From contig SVSH01000005.1 in NCBI GenBank assembly GCA_015064395.1, positions 34,925 through 98,924 of the forward strand: 64,000 nt of DNA, given 5' to 3'. This stretch comes from Oscillospiraceae bacterium (GTDB taxonomy: Bacteria > Bacillota > Clostridia > Oscillospirales > CAG-272). Numbering within the stretch: the first letter of the stretch is position 1; every line of letters begins with the position of its first letter. The position numbers were made by a program, and so were the translations under genes. Shown piece after piece: positions 10,049-17,822 of the stretch. The notes beneath the pieces were generated by a model. The model was not told the DNA's origin. It saw only the letters and a program-made list of their open reading frames with translations, and did not search any database.

Positions 10049-10090
10049 AAAAGCAAAACGAGCAGGATTAAACCTGCTCGTTTTGCTTTT
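10049..10090 (-). terminator. Terminator of cysE
   Basis: An 18-bp perfect stem (AAAAGCAAAACGAGCAGG) with loop ATTAAA overlaps the cysE stop codon and has T-rich ends in both directions. It can therefore terminate transcripts from either side. Confidence 0.85.
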
Positions 10091-10811
10091 CTTCCAATTC
10101 CTTGATCCTTGCTTCCAGGCGCGCCAGCTCCTGCGCGACAGGGTCGGGAATGTGGATCTGGTCTACGTCGTCGCTGACCCGACGCCCCTGATGACGCACC
10201 ACCCGCGCGGGAACACCTACAGCCGTGGCGTCATCGGGAATCTCCTTGAGTACCACGGCGCCGGCCGCGATCTTGGAGTTGTCTCCAATGGTAAAGGGGC
10301 CCAGCACCTTAGCACCTGCGCCGATCATGACGTTGTCACCCAGCGTCGGGTGACGCTTGCCCAGGTCCTTGCCGGTACCGCCCAGCGTGACGCCCTGATA
10401 GATGGAGCAGTTGTCACCGATCTCGGCTGTCTCGCCAATGACGACGCCCATGCCGTGGTCGATGAAAAAGCCCTTGCCGATGGTCGCACCGGGGTGGATC
10501 TCGATGCCGGTCCAAGCGCGAGCGATCTGGCTGATGAGTCTCGCAGGGAAGTAGTGCTTGGAAATATACAGCTTGTGCGCCACGCGATAAGCAAGAATGG
10601 CGTGCACGCCCGAGGACAGGAACAACACCTCCAAGTCACTCTTGGCGGCGGGGTCACGCTCGCGCACCGCGTCAATATCCTCGCGGATCTCGCGGCGGAT
10701 CTTTTCGGGGATGGTGGTCAAGCGGCGGGCCCGGCGGGCGGCACGCTTGCCAATATGAAACAGGGTGCCCGGCAGCTCCAACAGTTCTTGTTTGAGGTCA
10801 ATTTTTGACAT
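10068..10811 (-). CDS. cysE: Serine O-acetyltransferase
   Basis: CysE acetylates serine from acetyl-CoA, the first step of cysteine synthesis. The 247-residue protein has the helical N-terminal domain and then the left-handed beta-helix hexapeptide repeats. Diagnostic segments are [57 protein letters not shown] and the C-terminal turn GVPARVV. The N-terminal extension is longer and more basic ([13 protein letters not shown]) than in short Bacillus forms. A ribosome binding site (GGAGAC) precedes the start. It is the only sulfur-assimilation gene here, 373 bp behind holA. No T-box is visible upstream. Confidence 0.95.
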   Translation of the reverse strand: MSKIDLKQELLELPGTLFHIGKRAARRARRLTTIPEKIRREIREDIDAVRERDPAAKSDLEVLFLSSGVHAILAYRVAHKLYISKHYFPARLISQIARAWTGIEIHPGATIGKGFFIDHGMGVVIGETAEIGDNCSIYQGVTLGGTGKDLGKRHPTLGDNVMIGAGAKVLGPFTIGDNSKIAAGAVVLKEIPDDATAVGVPARVVRHQGRRVSDDVDQIHIPDPVAQELARLEARIKELEEKQNEQV

Positions 10812-11183
10812 AATGGTCTCCTATCTGCACGAATTGGTCGTGCGGCCGAGATGGGTGTCTTGCCCTGTCGAGTGCCGCTGTCGAAGGCGTTTGGTACGAC
10901 ATGACGGGAGGCGGCAGGGCGCGAAATTTGGCACGTTTTGTGCAAAATGCGCACAACGGCATTTTTTGACTTTTCCTCAAATGGATGGTGCACAATCGGT
11001 TGTATCTGTGGGAAACTCTGTGGAAACTGTGCAAAACCTTGCAGTTGCGACGAATTTTCAACGCCCGTTTTTGGGATCGCCTGTGGAAAAGTCTTGTCAA
11101 GGGGAAAAATGACGATTTTTTATTTTCTGTGGTTTGAACAACGACACGCCGTGTCGTACTACGACATATGCGGGCATCTTTTG
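10812..11183. other. holA-cysE intergenic region with TTTCCACAG direct repeats
   Basis: This 372-bp region has no believable gene. On the minus strand it contains three related copies of TTTCCACAG or TTTCCCACAG between about 11004 and 11086, and a short CGACACG...CGTGTCG dyad at about 11142-11157. These could be regulatory for cysE. I found no convincing promoter, T-box or SAM riboswitch. Confidence 0.35.
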
Positions 11184-12224
11184 TCAGATCGAGCAGATCA
11201 GGCTCTCCAAGGCCACGTAGCCTTGCGGGGAGAGCTTAAGGGCGCGATCGGCGCTTTGAGCGGCGGCGATCATGCGGCGGATGGCGCCTTCGCCCGCCTG
11301 TGCCGCGTGGCGACGATACAGCGAGACCTTGTACTCGTGCAGCTTGAGAATGCTCGACACCTCGGCGGGGGTCTTGCCCTCGCGGGTCAGGAGCAATACG
11401 GCCAACATATCACAGCCGGTGCGAACCACCTCGGAGAGAATGAACAGCGGCTCGGTGCGGCGGAATTTCATCTCGGAGAGAATGTCCAGCGCCCGCGCGG
11501 CATTGCGCTCCATCAGCGCGCCCGCAAAGGCAAAAGCGTCATATTCGGCTGTGTAGGAGGCCACCGTCGATATATCAGCGGGGGTGACGGCAGTGCGGCT
11601 GTGCGACAGCACGTAGTAGCTGATCTTGTCGATCTCGCCGGCCAGCGTCATCATGTTGCGTCCACATCGATCGATCAAAAGCTGACACACGTCAGGCGTC
11701 GCCTCGGCGCCATTGTGCTCAAAGTGGCGGATGCACCAGCCGATCAGCTTTTGCGGAGTACATCGCTCGTAGCGTACGGGGCGCAACAGCGAGGACAGCT
11801 TGGTCAAGAGCGGAGAGGGGCGGCGGGGAAGAATACCCTCGTCGATACAATCGGCCGCGATGGGAAGCAGCAGGGTGTTGTAGTCGTACTCCTCCAATTC
11901 CCCCAGTACCTCGCAAAGCAGGTCGATCTCACTCGCTTTCATGGCGTTCAGATCCAGTCCGCGTACGAGGATGACCTTGCGGTCTGCCATCATGGGGAAG
12001 GACATCAGAGCCGAGCGCAGCTTTTCGGGGTGAAAATCCAGCGCGTCGAGAATGATCTCGTTAAAGCAGGCAAGGGAGGGGTCTCCCACCAGCGTCTCGC
12101 GCGCATAGGTGACGGCGAGGTTTTTCAGATAGTCCTCTTCACCAAACAGAAGGTAGCCCACAGCGGGCGACGACTTGATCTCGCGGCGAAAATCCGCGTC
12201 CTTCAAAAACGAAATGTCTGCCAT
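11184..12224 (-). CDS. holA: DNA polymerase III delta subunit
   Basis: HolA opens the beta clamp within the clamp-loader complex. The 346-residue length fits the family. Recognisable parts are the N-terminal AAA-like segment AVGYLLFGEEDYLKN, the helper segment MMADRKVILVRGLD, the C-terminal helical bundle with CGRNMMTLAGEIDKISYY, and a final LSPQGYVALESLIC. There is no functional Walker A motif, as expected for delta. It has its own promoter at 12251-12279. The start is supported by AAAGGAGGACACC just upstream. Confidence 0.92.
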   Translation of the reverse strand: MADISFLKDADFRREIKSSPAVGYLLFGEEDYLKNLAVTYARETLVGDPSLACFNEIILDALDFHPEKLRSALMSFPMMADRKVILVRGLDLNAMKASEIDLLCEVLGELEEYDYNTLLLPIAADCIDEGILPRRPSPLLTKLSSLLRPVRYERCTPQKLIGWCIRHFEHNGAEATPDVCQLLIDRCGRNMMTLAGEIDKISYYVLSHSRTAVTPADISTVASYTAEYDAFAFAGALMERNAARALDILSEMKFRRTEPLFILSEVVRTGCDMLAVLLLTREGKTPAEVSSILKLHEYKVSLYRRHAAQAGEGAIRRMIAAAQSADRALKLSPQGYVALESLICSI

Positions 12225-12250
12225 GGTGTCCTCCTTTCGGTGTTTTCGTT

Positions 12251-12279
12251 ATTATAGCACAAGGTTGAACAAATCGCAA
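12251..12279 (-). promoter_or_regulatory. Sigma-A promoter of holA
   Basis: On the minus strand TTGCGA (12279-12274) and TATAAT (12256-12251) are 17 bp apart, 27 bp before the holA start codon. Confidence 0.75.
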
Positions 12280-12296
12280 CCTTTATTTTCAAATTC

Positions 12297-12818
12297 TTAT
12301 TGCTTGATCTCCAGATGCATGCGACAGCGCTCGGCCTCGGCCCCGCGGATCTCGATGATATAGTCTAGATCCAGCGTCCCCTCGGACGTCAAGCGGTTGT
12401 CTACCTTCAGGGTATGCACGCATACTTCAAAGGGCATATAGGGGGTTCGATAGGTGCAAAAATGGCGCTGATTCGGCTCGAAGACGAGGGCGGTGCTGAC
12501 GCTTCCGCTTCGCAGCATGGTGACAAGATCGGGCTGCGACAGCAAAAAGGACAGCTGAGAGGACGTACCCTCCATGCCGGTGAGCTCGCTTTCCTCGTAG
12601 CTAAGAGAAAAGGTGTCGTCCGTCAGGCGAAGACGCCCGTCGCAGAACATTTCCATATGCTCCGGCTCCTCTACGTTGCCCTGTTCGTCGGGAACGGGCG
12701 AGAACATGGCGGCAACGTATTCGTCGGCCTCACTCACACCGTCGATCATATCCTCAAACAGGCGGGCGGCGACGCCGAAGCGTTCGGATTGCATAATAAC
12801 TCTTACTCGTTTGAGCAT
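12297..12818 (-). CDS. DUF1934 (YwiB-like) protein
   Basis: The 173-residue protein has the DUF1934 hallmarks LSYEESELTGMEGTSSQ, a GSVSTALVFEPNQRH strand pair, TYRTPYMPFEVCVHTL and a closing GTLDLDYIIEI. The family adopts a calycin-like beta-barrel and its function is unknown. Compared with the usual 140 residues it has an N-terminal insert of acidic sequence. The ATG at 12818 with AGGAGACGCG upstream overlaps the end of the NUDIX gene by 16 bp. The two are therefore co-transcribed and probably translationally coupled. Confidence 0.82.
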   Translation of the reverse strand: MLKRVRVIMQSERFGVAARLFEDMIDGVSEADEYVAAMFSPVPDEQGNVEEPEHMEMFCDGRLRLTDDTFSLSYEESELTGMEGTSSQLSFLLSQPDLVTMLRSGSVSTALVFEPNQRHFCTYRTPYMPFEVCVHTLKVDNRLTSEGTLDLDYIIEIRGAEAERCRMHLEIKQ

Positions 12819-13384
12819 GGCGCGTCTCCTTTTTTCTGTTTCATGGCCCACACCTTGAGCACGGCGGCCTGTGTTTTGGCGTCGGTGACGTCGCCACGCA
12901 GGATCATATCGACCATGTCCTCCAGCGGAATGCGCACGACGTCGAGAAATTCGTCCTCGTCGGGGTCGGTGTCGCCAAAGGTCAGCCCTTCGGCCAGGTA
13001 CATATCGATCACCTCGTCGACAAAGGCGGGGGTGGTGAGCAGCTGTCCCAGCGGGGTCAGCTTTTCGCAACGCGCGCCGGTTTCCTCTCTCAACTCGCGC
13101 AGTGCCGCTGCGGGGCGGTCCTCCTCCTTGGAATCGAGCTTGCCTGCGGGGATCTCCAAAAGGACCTTTGCGTGGGGATAGCGGAACTGACGGACGCAGA
13201 CCACCTCGCCCTCGTCGGTCAAAGGAACGACGCAGACGGCGCCGACGTGGCGGATGACCTCGCGCAGGGCGGGCTGGCCGTTGGGGAGGGTGACGGTGTC
13301 TTTATATAAGTGTACGATCTTGCCGTCGTAGACGAGCTCGGAGGCAAGGGGTGTTTCGATGAGGTGGTGAAGGGAATCAGACAT
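12803..13384 (-). CDS. ADP-ribose pyrophosphatase-type NUDIX hydrolase
   Basis: The 193-residue protein carries a full NUDIX box starting at GKLDSKEEDRPAAALRELRE and ending EETGA. The ADP-ribose pyrophosphatase context is VVPLTDEGEVVCVRQFRYP and LEIPAG. This family hydrolyses ADP-ribose to AMP and ribose 5-phosphate, removing a reactive metabolite; the exact substrate here is inferred. The gene overlaps the DUF1934 gene. The start ATG at 13384 follows GAAAGGACACCACC. Confidence 0.9.
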   Translation of the reverse strand: MSDSLHHLIETPLASELVYDGKIVHLYKDTVTLPNGQPALREVIRHVGAVCVVPLTDEGEVVCVRQFRYPHAKVLLEIPAGKLDSKEEDRPAAALRELREETGARCEKLTPLGQLLTTPAFVDEVIDMYLAEGLTFGDTDPDEDEFLDVVRIPLEDMVDMILRGDVTDAKTQAAVLKVWAMKQKKGDAPCSNE

Positions 13385-13419
13385 GGTGGTGTCCTTTCGG
13401 GGGGATGATTTTGGTTTAG

Positions 13420-13660
13420 CTAATGTTAAAGCAACTGCTTCTACGGACGCTCATACTGCGCGCCTTCAGCGCGCGCTGAGCGGATCGTTTTTATTATGAC
13501 ACTTCTTGGCGCGCCCCAAGAAGTGTCCAAGAGGCGCGCCCAGGCGTTCCCCCTGGGAACCCTCTTGGCATTGCCGCTCTGCAAAGCGAAACAAGAGATA
13601 GACATAAAATACTTATATGCTGTGCTCCAAGGGAGACAACACGAGCGGCAGGGGGAGGAA
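13420..13660. repeat. Intergenic hairpin-mosaic block 4 (79-bp element at 13572-13650, reversed)
   Basis: This block contains the hairpin CACTTCTTGGCGCGCCCCAAGAAGTG (about 13500-13525) and a CCCAGGCGTTCCCCCTGGG hairpin. An inverted-orientation copy of the element follows (TGCCGCTC 13572-13579, GAGCGGCA 13643-13650). No gene is supported. Confidence 0.75.
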
Positions 13661-13680
13661 AGCGAGGTTTCTTGCTTTTT

Positions 13681-13812
13681 TGTAGGGACCGGCCTCCCGG
13701 ACGGTCCGTTTGTGCGGTGCTTTTCCTTGTTGGCGGACCGTCTGGGAGTCTCTCCTCGCTCTGCTCGGCATAAATCCGCTTTGCGGATTTACTCCGTCCC
13801 CCGGTCCCTACA
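13681..13812. mobile_element. 132-bp MITE-like element with 12-bp terminal inverted repeats
   Basis: The ends TGTAGGGACCGG (13681-13692) and CCGGTCCCTACA (13801-13812) are perfect inverted repeats. Just inside is a second nested inverted repeat, CTCCCGGACGGTCCG against CGGACCGTCTGGGAG. The centre holds AAATCCGCTTTGCGGATTT. There is no coding capacity. A fragment of the same left end occurs at 1976-2004. The structure fits a non-autonomous transposon or a palindromic repeat. No clear target-site duplication can be called because both flanks are T-rich. Confidence 0.5.
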
Positions 13813-13970
13813 TTTGTGGAGCGGATGGGGCGGGGGCCCCGCCGCTTGCGGAAGCCGATTTCGCCCACGGCGAAATCCCTTTGGAACAGTGCACGCCCTT
13901 CCCCATACAGGGTTAGGAGTAGTTGTTCCGGCTACGCTCCTGTTTCTTCCTTGAAAGTTTTTGAAGGGTC
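13813..13970. other. Intergenic sequence between the MITE-like element and a gene-end hairpin
   Basis: No gene is supported. Part of it (about 13885-13912) is related in inverted orientation to about 17478-17500, again next to a gene-end hairpin. Confidence 0.3.
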
Positions 13971-14002
13971 GCAGGGAAACTTTTTTCAAAAAGTTTCCCT
14001 GC
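13971..14002 (-). terminator. Hairpin terminator after the 2-hydroxyacid dehydrogenase
   Basis: A 15-bp stem (GCAGGGAAACTTTTT, loop TC) lies 21 bp beyond the stop codon. It is a member of the recurrent gene-end hairpin family. Confidence 0.55.
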
Positions 14003-14023
14003 ATCGTCCCCCTCGCTCTCCCT

Positions 14024-15022
14024 TTACGCCATCGTCTCCAACATCTTTAAGGTAACGCTGTATTTTGTCGGCTGACCGCTGACAAACGCCAAATACTCAT
14101 CCTTCATATATTCCGACATGCGGTGGAATTCATCCTGCTGGCTACCTGCAATATGCGAGGTCAGAATGATATTATCCATAGTCAGAAGAGGACTGTCAGC
14201 CAGGGGCGGCTCTGGATCGGTGACGTCCAGCACAGCCGTCAGCGTGGGACGCTCGGACAGTGCGCGGACCATATCCGCCTCTACCACCTGGGCGCCGCGC
14301 CCGGTGTTCAGGAAGGTGCCGTAATCGGTCATCGCGGCGAACATCTCATAGTTGATCATGCCGCGGGTCTGGGCGTTGTTGGCTAGGTGATTGGACACGA
14401 CGGTGCACTGTTCAAACAAAATCTTCAGATCGTCCACCTGCTCAACCCCCAGGCGTGCCGCCTTTTCGGCACTCATAAAGGGGTCGTAGGCCATGACCTT
14501 GAGGTGGTAAGCCTTGAGCATCTCGGCGACCAGTGCACCGATCATGCCACAGCCAATGAGGCCCACGCGACAGCCGTAGTTGCCGCGATGCGAGGTGGTA
14601 AGCCGTGCGCATTCGGCGCGGTTGGTCTTGCAGATCTGCACGTTGCGGAAAAAGCCCTTGTTGGCTAAGATTATCTGGGCGACGGTGTATTCTGCCACGG
14701 GCACGGCATTGGCCGCCCAGGCGGAGAACACCTGAATGCCGTGGTTCAAAAAGGGGCGGGCAAAGGCTTGTACCGAGCCGGCGGCATAAAAGACTGCCTT
14801 GAGTGAGGGGAGATACTCGGCGATCTGCTCCTCGGTCAGCGAGGGCATCGTCCAGGTGGAAAAGACGTATTCGGTGTCGCGCAGCTCGTCGCGGTAGTCG
14901 GCAAGCTGTGCCTTGGACAGGATGGTGTCCACGCCGCAGAGCGCTTTGAGCTCGGCGCGCAGCTCTTCACTGTAAACGGCTCGCAGCGAGCCGGGATTTT
15001 CAACTAAGTAGATCGCTTTCAT
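14024..15022 (-). CDS. D-isomer-specific 2-hydroxyacid dehydrogenase
   Basis: The 332-residue NAD(P)-dependent oxidoreductase has the Rossmann motif GLIGCGMIGALVAE. The catalytic set of the family is present: Arg in LNTGRGAQVVE, acidic residue in DVTDPEPPL and His in TSHIAGS. The enzyme would interconvert a 2-oxoacid or similar compound and its 2-hydroxy form; the substrate is not evident. It overlaps the AraC regulator gene upstream by 4 bp (ATGA), so the two form one transcription unit. Divergent promoters link it to the old yellow enzyme gene, suggesting joint control. Confidence 0.88.
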   Translation of the reverse strand: MKAIYLVENPGSLRAVYSEELRAELKALCGVDTILSKAQLADYRDELRDTEYVFSTWTMPSLTEEQIAEYLPSLKAVFYAAGSVQAFARPFLNHGIQVFSAWAANAVPVAEYTVAQIILANKGFFRNVQICKTNRAECARLTTSHRGNYGCRVGLIGCGMIGALVAEMLKAYHLKVMAYDPFMSAEKAARLGVEQVDDLKILFEQCTVVSNHLANNAQTRGMINYEMFAAMTDYGTFLNTGRGAQVVEADMVRALSERPTLTAVLDVTDPEPPLADSPLLTMDNIILTSHIAGSQQDEFHRMSEYMKDEYLAFVSGQPTKYSVTLKMLETMA

Positions 15023-15843
15023 TTGAGTTCCTCCTTGGATTGGTCAAGCATACGCTTCCTATATTGGGATGGGGTACAGCCGATCTCGCGCTTGAAGTAG
15101 CGGGCAAGGCTGCTCATGTCGGCAAAGCCGACGCGGGTGCAAATGTCGGTGATGCTCAGATTGGTCGTTTCAAGCAACTCTCTGGTAGCGGCCACGCGAC
15201 AAAGCAGATGGTAATTTTTGATGCTATATCCTGTCATTTCCTTGAACATATGAGCAAGATAATAGGGACTTAAGTGAAATTCCTGTCCGAGGGAGGAAAG
15301 CGAAGGCACCTCACCCACCTCGGTCTCCAGGCGGTATTTGATGCGCTGTACCGTGTCGGCCCGCTTGCTTTCGGCGCGTGGAAAAAAGGTGGGCGACTCG
15401 CGGTACAACAGCAGCAGGGCAGCGGACAGCAGCCACTCGGGCGCGTCGGAAAATTCGTCATCCTCCCGACCGGTCTCCGCACACAGCTGGGACAGCAGAT
15501 GGAACAGGGCGGGGGCAGACTTACCTACGGGAAGCAGGTGGCAAAAGCCGCTTGGGTGGTCGGAGAAGACGCTGAACAGACGAAAATCTCCCTGCATTCC
15601 CAGCTTGTGGGGATAGACGTTGACCATGATGCGCTCGTAGACGTTGCCGGCAACGCTGACGGCGTGGGGCTCGTGGCATCCGATGAACACGACGGCGGGG
15701 GCTTTTACGTGGTATTCTCGCTCGGAGATCAGAAAGGAGGCCTCGCCCCGATGGACGTAGATCATCTGGTGATAGCCCATGTGCGAATGCGTCTTGGCAG
15801 ATTCGACGTCGCAGGCGTAGCGCACGTCCCGGATCAATGACAT
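15019..15843 (-). CDS. AraC-family transcriptional regulator
   Basis: The 274-residue protein has an N-terminal cupin-like sensor (HSHMGYHQMIYVHRGEASF, then VFIGCHEPHAV). Its C-terminal AraC DNA-binding domain shows SLGQEFHLSPYYLAHMFKE and ATRELLETTNLSITDICTR. It ends GFADMSSLARYFKREIG followed by CTPSQYRKR. The gene is the first of a two-gene unit with the 2-hydroxyacid dehydrogenase. It is divergent from the old yellow enzyme gene with overlapping promoters. It probably controls both directions in response to a sugar-like or acid ligand. Confidence 0.9.
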   Translation of the reverse strand: MSLIRDVRYACDVESAKTHSHMGYHQMIYVHRGEASFLISEREYHVKAPAVVFIGCHEPHAVSVAGNVYERIMVNVYPHKLGMQGDFRLFSVFSDHPSGFCHLLPVGKSAPALFHLLSQLCAETGREDDEFSDAPEWLLSAALLLLYRESPTFFPRAESKRADTVQRIKYRLETEVGEVPSLSSLGQEFHLSPYYLAHMFKEMTGYSIKNYHLLCRVAATRELLETTNLSITDICTRVGFADMSSLARYFKREIGCTPSQYRKRMLDQSKEELK

Positions 15844-15904
15844 CCAACCACTCCTTTCCTTTGGGCGTTGTGCAATATTTTCCTAAAAAAGAGCAACTTT
15901 TCCC

Positions 15905-15933
15905 TTGCAAAAAAGCAAAAAAACTCTTATAAT
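15905..15933 (+). promoter_or_regulatory. Sigma-A promoter of the old yellow enzyme gene
   Basis: TTGCAA (15905-15910) and TATAAT (15928-15933) are 17 bp apart. The -10 box is 3 bp from the -10 box of the opposing araC-type promoter. Together they form the near-palindrome TATAATTGAATTATA (15928-15942). Confidence 0.8.
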
Positions 15934-15936
15934 TGA

Positions 15937-15965
15937 ATTATACCGCAGCCGTCCGACCTTGTCAA
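15937..15965 (-). promoter_or_regulatory. Sigma-A promoter of the AraC regulator/2-hydroxyacid dehydrogenase unit
   Basis: On the minus strand a consensus TTGACA (15965-15960) and TATAAT (15942-15937) are 17 bp apart. It overlaps the opposing promoter, so the two can hardly be occupied at the same time. Confidence 0.85.
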
Positions 15966-16041
15966 GGTGTTTTCATGGCGGCGACCAAATTTTATCAGTC
16001 AGAAAAGGGAAGGAGCGCGGGGGGATCCCCGTGATACAACG

Positions 16042-17361
16042 ATGGCTCTCTACATTCCGAAAAATAAACAGCAATATATGGATCTGTGTGCCGACGCGTC
16101 GGTCACGCTTCCTTGGTCGGACGCGACCGATACCTTGAAAACGCCGCTTTGCCTGGGCACGAGGATCGCCCCCAACCGCATCGCGTATCAGCCGATGGAG
16201 GGGTGTGACGGCACGCCGGACGGACGCCCGGATGAGTTGACCATCCGCCGCTACGACCGCTTTGCCAAGGGCGGCGCGGGCATCGTCTGGGCCGAGGCCA
16301 TGGCGGTCCTGCAGGAGGGACGCGCCAACCCCCGCCAGCTTTACATCAACGAGCAGACGGCGGACGATTTTGCCCGCCTGGTCGAGCGCATCAAAACGAT
16401 CTGCCTCAAGGAAAACGGCTATGAGCCGCTGGTCATTGCCCAGCTGACGCACTCGGGGCGCTACAGCAAGCCCGAGGGGATGCCCGCGCCGCTGATCGCC
16501 TATCACTGCGCGACGCTGGAGGCGAGCAACCCCATTGACGACAGCCGCATCGTGACGGACGATTATCTGGAGACGGTGCAGGAAAAGCTGATCGCGGGCG
16601 CGCTGTTGGCCGAGAAGTGCGGCTTTGACGGCGCTGATATCAAGTGCTGTCACCGGTATCTCTTGTGCGAGCTGCTCAGCGCCTACAACCGCCCCGGCAA
16701 GTTCGGAGGCAGCTTTGAAAACCGCACGCGCCTGTTCCGCACGGCGGTGGCCGAGTCGATCCGTCTTTGCGGCGATGATTTTCTCATCACCTCCCGTATG
16801 AATTTGTACGACGGCTATCCCCGCCCCGACGGCTTTGGCGTGCGGGACGACGGCACGACCGAGCCCGACATGACCGAGGCGATCGCCCTTTGCGGTGCTC
16901 TGCGGGATTCGGGCGTTAAATTGTTGGACTTTACCATGGGCAACCCCTATTTCAATCCCCACGTCAATCGCCCCTACACCCGCGGCGGCTACGAGCCGCC
17001 CGAGCACCCGATGGTGGGCTGTGAGCGCATGCTTCGGGGCACGGCCGAAGTAGCCAAGGCCATCCCCGAGGTCGCTGTGATCAGCTCGGCGATGACCTTC
17101 CTGGGCGCGGCGGCTCCTCACGTGGCGGCGGCTTGCATCAACGAAGGATGGTTCGCCTTTGCCGGCTTCGGCCGCCAGACGCTGGCCTATCCCGACCTGG
17201 CCGTGGATATCTGCCAAACGGGCGAGCTGTGTGACAAAAAGCTGTGCCTTGCCTGCTCCAAGTGCACCGAGATCATGAGAAAACCCGGCGGTACCCCCGG
17301 CTGCGTCGTCCGCGACGCCCAGGTCTATGCGCCGATCTATAAGGAATTGGTGCAGAAGTAA
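16042..17361 (+). CDS. Old yellow enzyme-family NADH:flavin oxidoreductase
   Basis: The 439-residue protein is an FMN-binding TIM barrel of the OYE type. Recognisable segments are CLGTRIAPNRIAYQPMEG, VIAQLTHSGRYSKPEG, FDGADIKCCHRYLLCELLS, NRPGKFGGSFENR and the late FAGFGRQTLAYPDLA. Near the C-terminus CDKKLCLACSKC provides a cysteine cluster like the Fe-S site of 2,4-dienoyl-CoA reductase-type members. The large FAD/NAD(P) domains of those enzymes are absent. It would reduce an activated double bond; the substrate is unknown. The ATG at 16042 is the only sensible start. An AAGGGAAGGAGCG site lies about 25 bp upstream, separated by a GGGGATCCCC dyad. Confidence 0.87.
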   Translation: MALYIPKNKQQYMDLCADASVTLPWSDATDTLKTPLCLGTRIAPNRIAYQPMEGCDGTPDGRPDELTIRRYDRFAKGGAGIVWAEAMAVLQEGRANPRQLYINEQTADDFARLVERIKTICLKENGYEPLVIAQLTHSGRYSKPEGMPAPLIAYHCATLEASNPIDDSRIVTDDYLETVQEKLIAGALLAEKCGFDGADIKCCHRYLLCELLSAYNRPGKFGGSFENRTRLFRTAVAESIRLCGDDFLITSRMNLYDGYPRPDGFGVRDDGTTEPDMTEAIALCGALRDSGVKLLDFTMGNPYFNPHVNRPYTRGGYEPPEHPMVGCERMLRGTAEVAKAIPEVAVISSAMTFLGAAAPHVAAACINEGWFAFAGFGRQTLAYPDLAVDICQTGELCDKKLCLACSKCTEIMRKPGGTPGCVVRDAQVYAPIYKELVQK

Positions 17362-17374
17362 GGGGGAGGACGAT

Positions 17375-17404
17375 GTGGGGGACTTCTTGAAAGAAGTCCC
17401 CCAC
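17375..17404 (+). terminator. Hairpin terminator after the old yellow enzyme gene
   Basis: The stem GTGGGGGACTTCTT with loop GA is nearly the same hairpin as after cysS. The following CCCCAAGAACTTTATGGA is shared with the cysS copy as well. Confidence 0.55.
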
Positions 17405-17800
17405 GCCCCCCCAAGAACTTTATGGAGGGAAAAATGAAAGCTCGCCCTTGCGACTTCCCCTATCTCTGTATGGGGGGAGGGCATACGCTGTTCGATAGAA
17501 TGGCTCCCGCGAGCTCAGGGGACCCCTACCACTTTTGCTCCACTATATTAGAAGTCCTATGGGAAACCTTGCCTGCCGCTCGTGTTGTCTTAAGTCGAGG
17601 CACAGTACTAAAGTGTATATGTAACCTCTCGTCTTTCTCTTTGCAGAGCGGCACGGAAAGGGGAATCCAAGGGGGAAAGCCTTGGTTCCCTTTCTTTCGC
17701 CATTTCTTTGTGGAACGACAAAGAAATGGCATCCAATCCTTCCGCGAACGCGCACGAAGTGCAGTGTGAGCGACCGTAGAAGAAGTCGTATGAAATTCCA
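17405..17800. repeat. Intergenic hairpin-mosaic block 5 (80-bp element at 17574-17653)
   Basis: The first half (to about 17565) is intergenic sequence without a recognised feature. The element is bounded by TGCCGCTC and GAGCGGCA, then GCCATTTCTTTG...CAAAGAAATGGC (about 17699-17730) and the CAGTGTGAGCG tail. The block ends about 20 bp before the SDR gene. Confidence 0.75.
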
Positions 17801-17822
17801 ACCACATAAAAGGAGATATCCC

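Noticed and set aside
10990..11100. DnaA boxes/replication origin in the holA-cysE gap
   Set aside because: The words are TTTCCACAG rather than TTATCCACA, and no dnaA, dnaN or AT-rich unwinding region is near.
10938..12257. 439-codon plus-strand frame over holA
   Set aside because: It is antisense to a recognisable holA gene and shows no domain or start signal.
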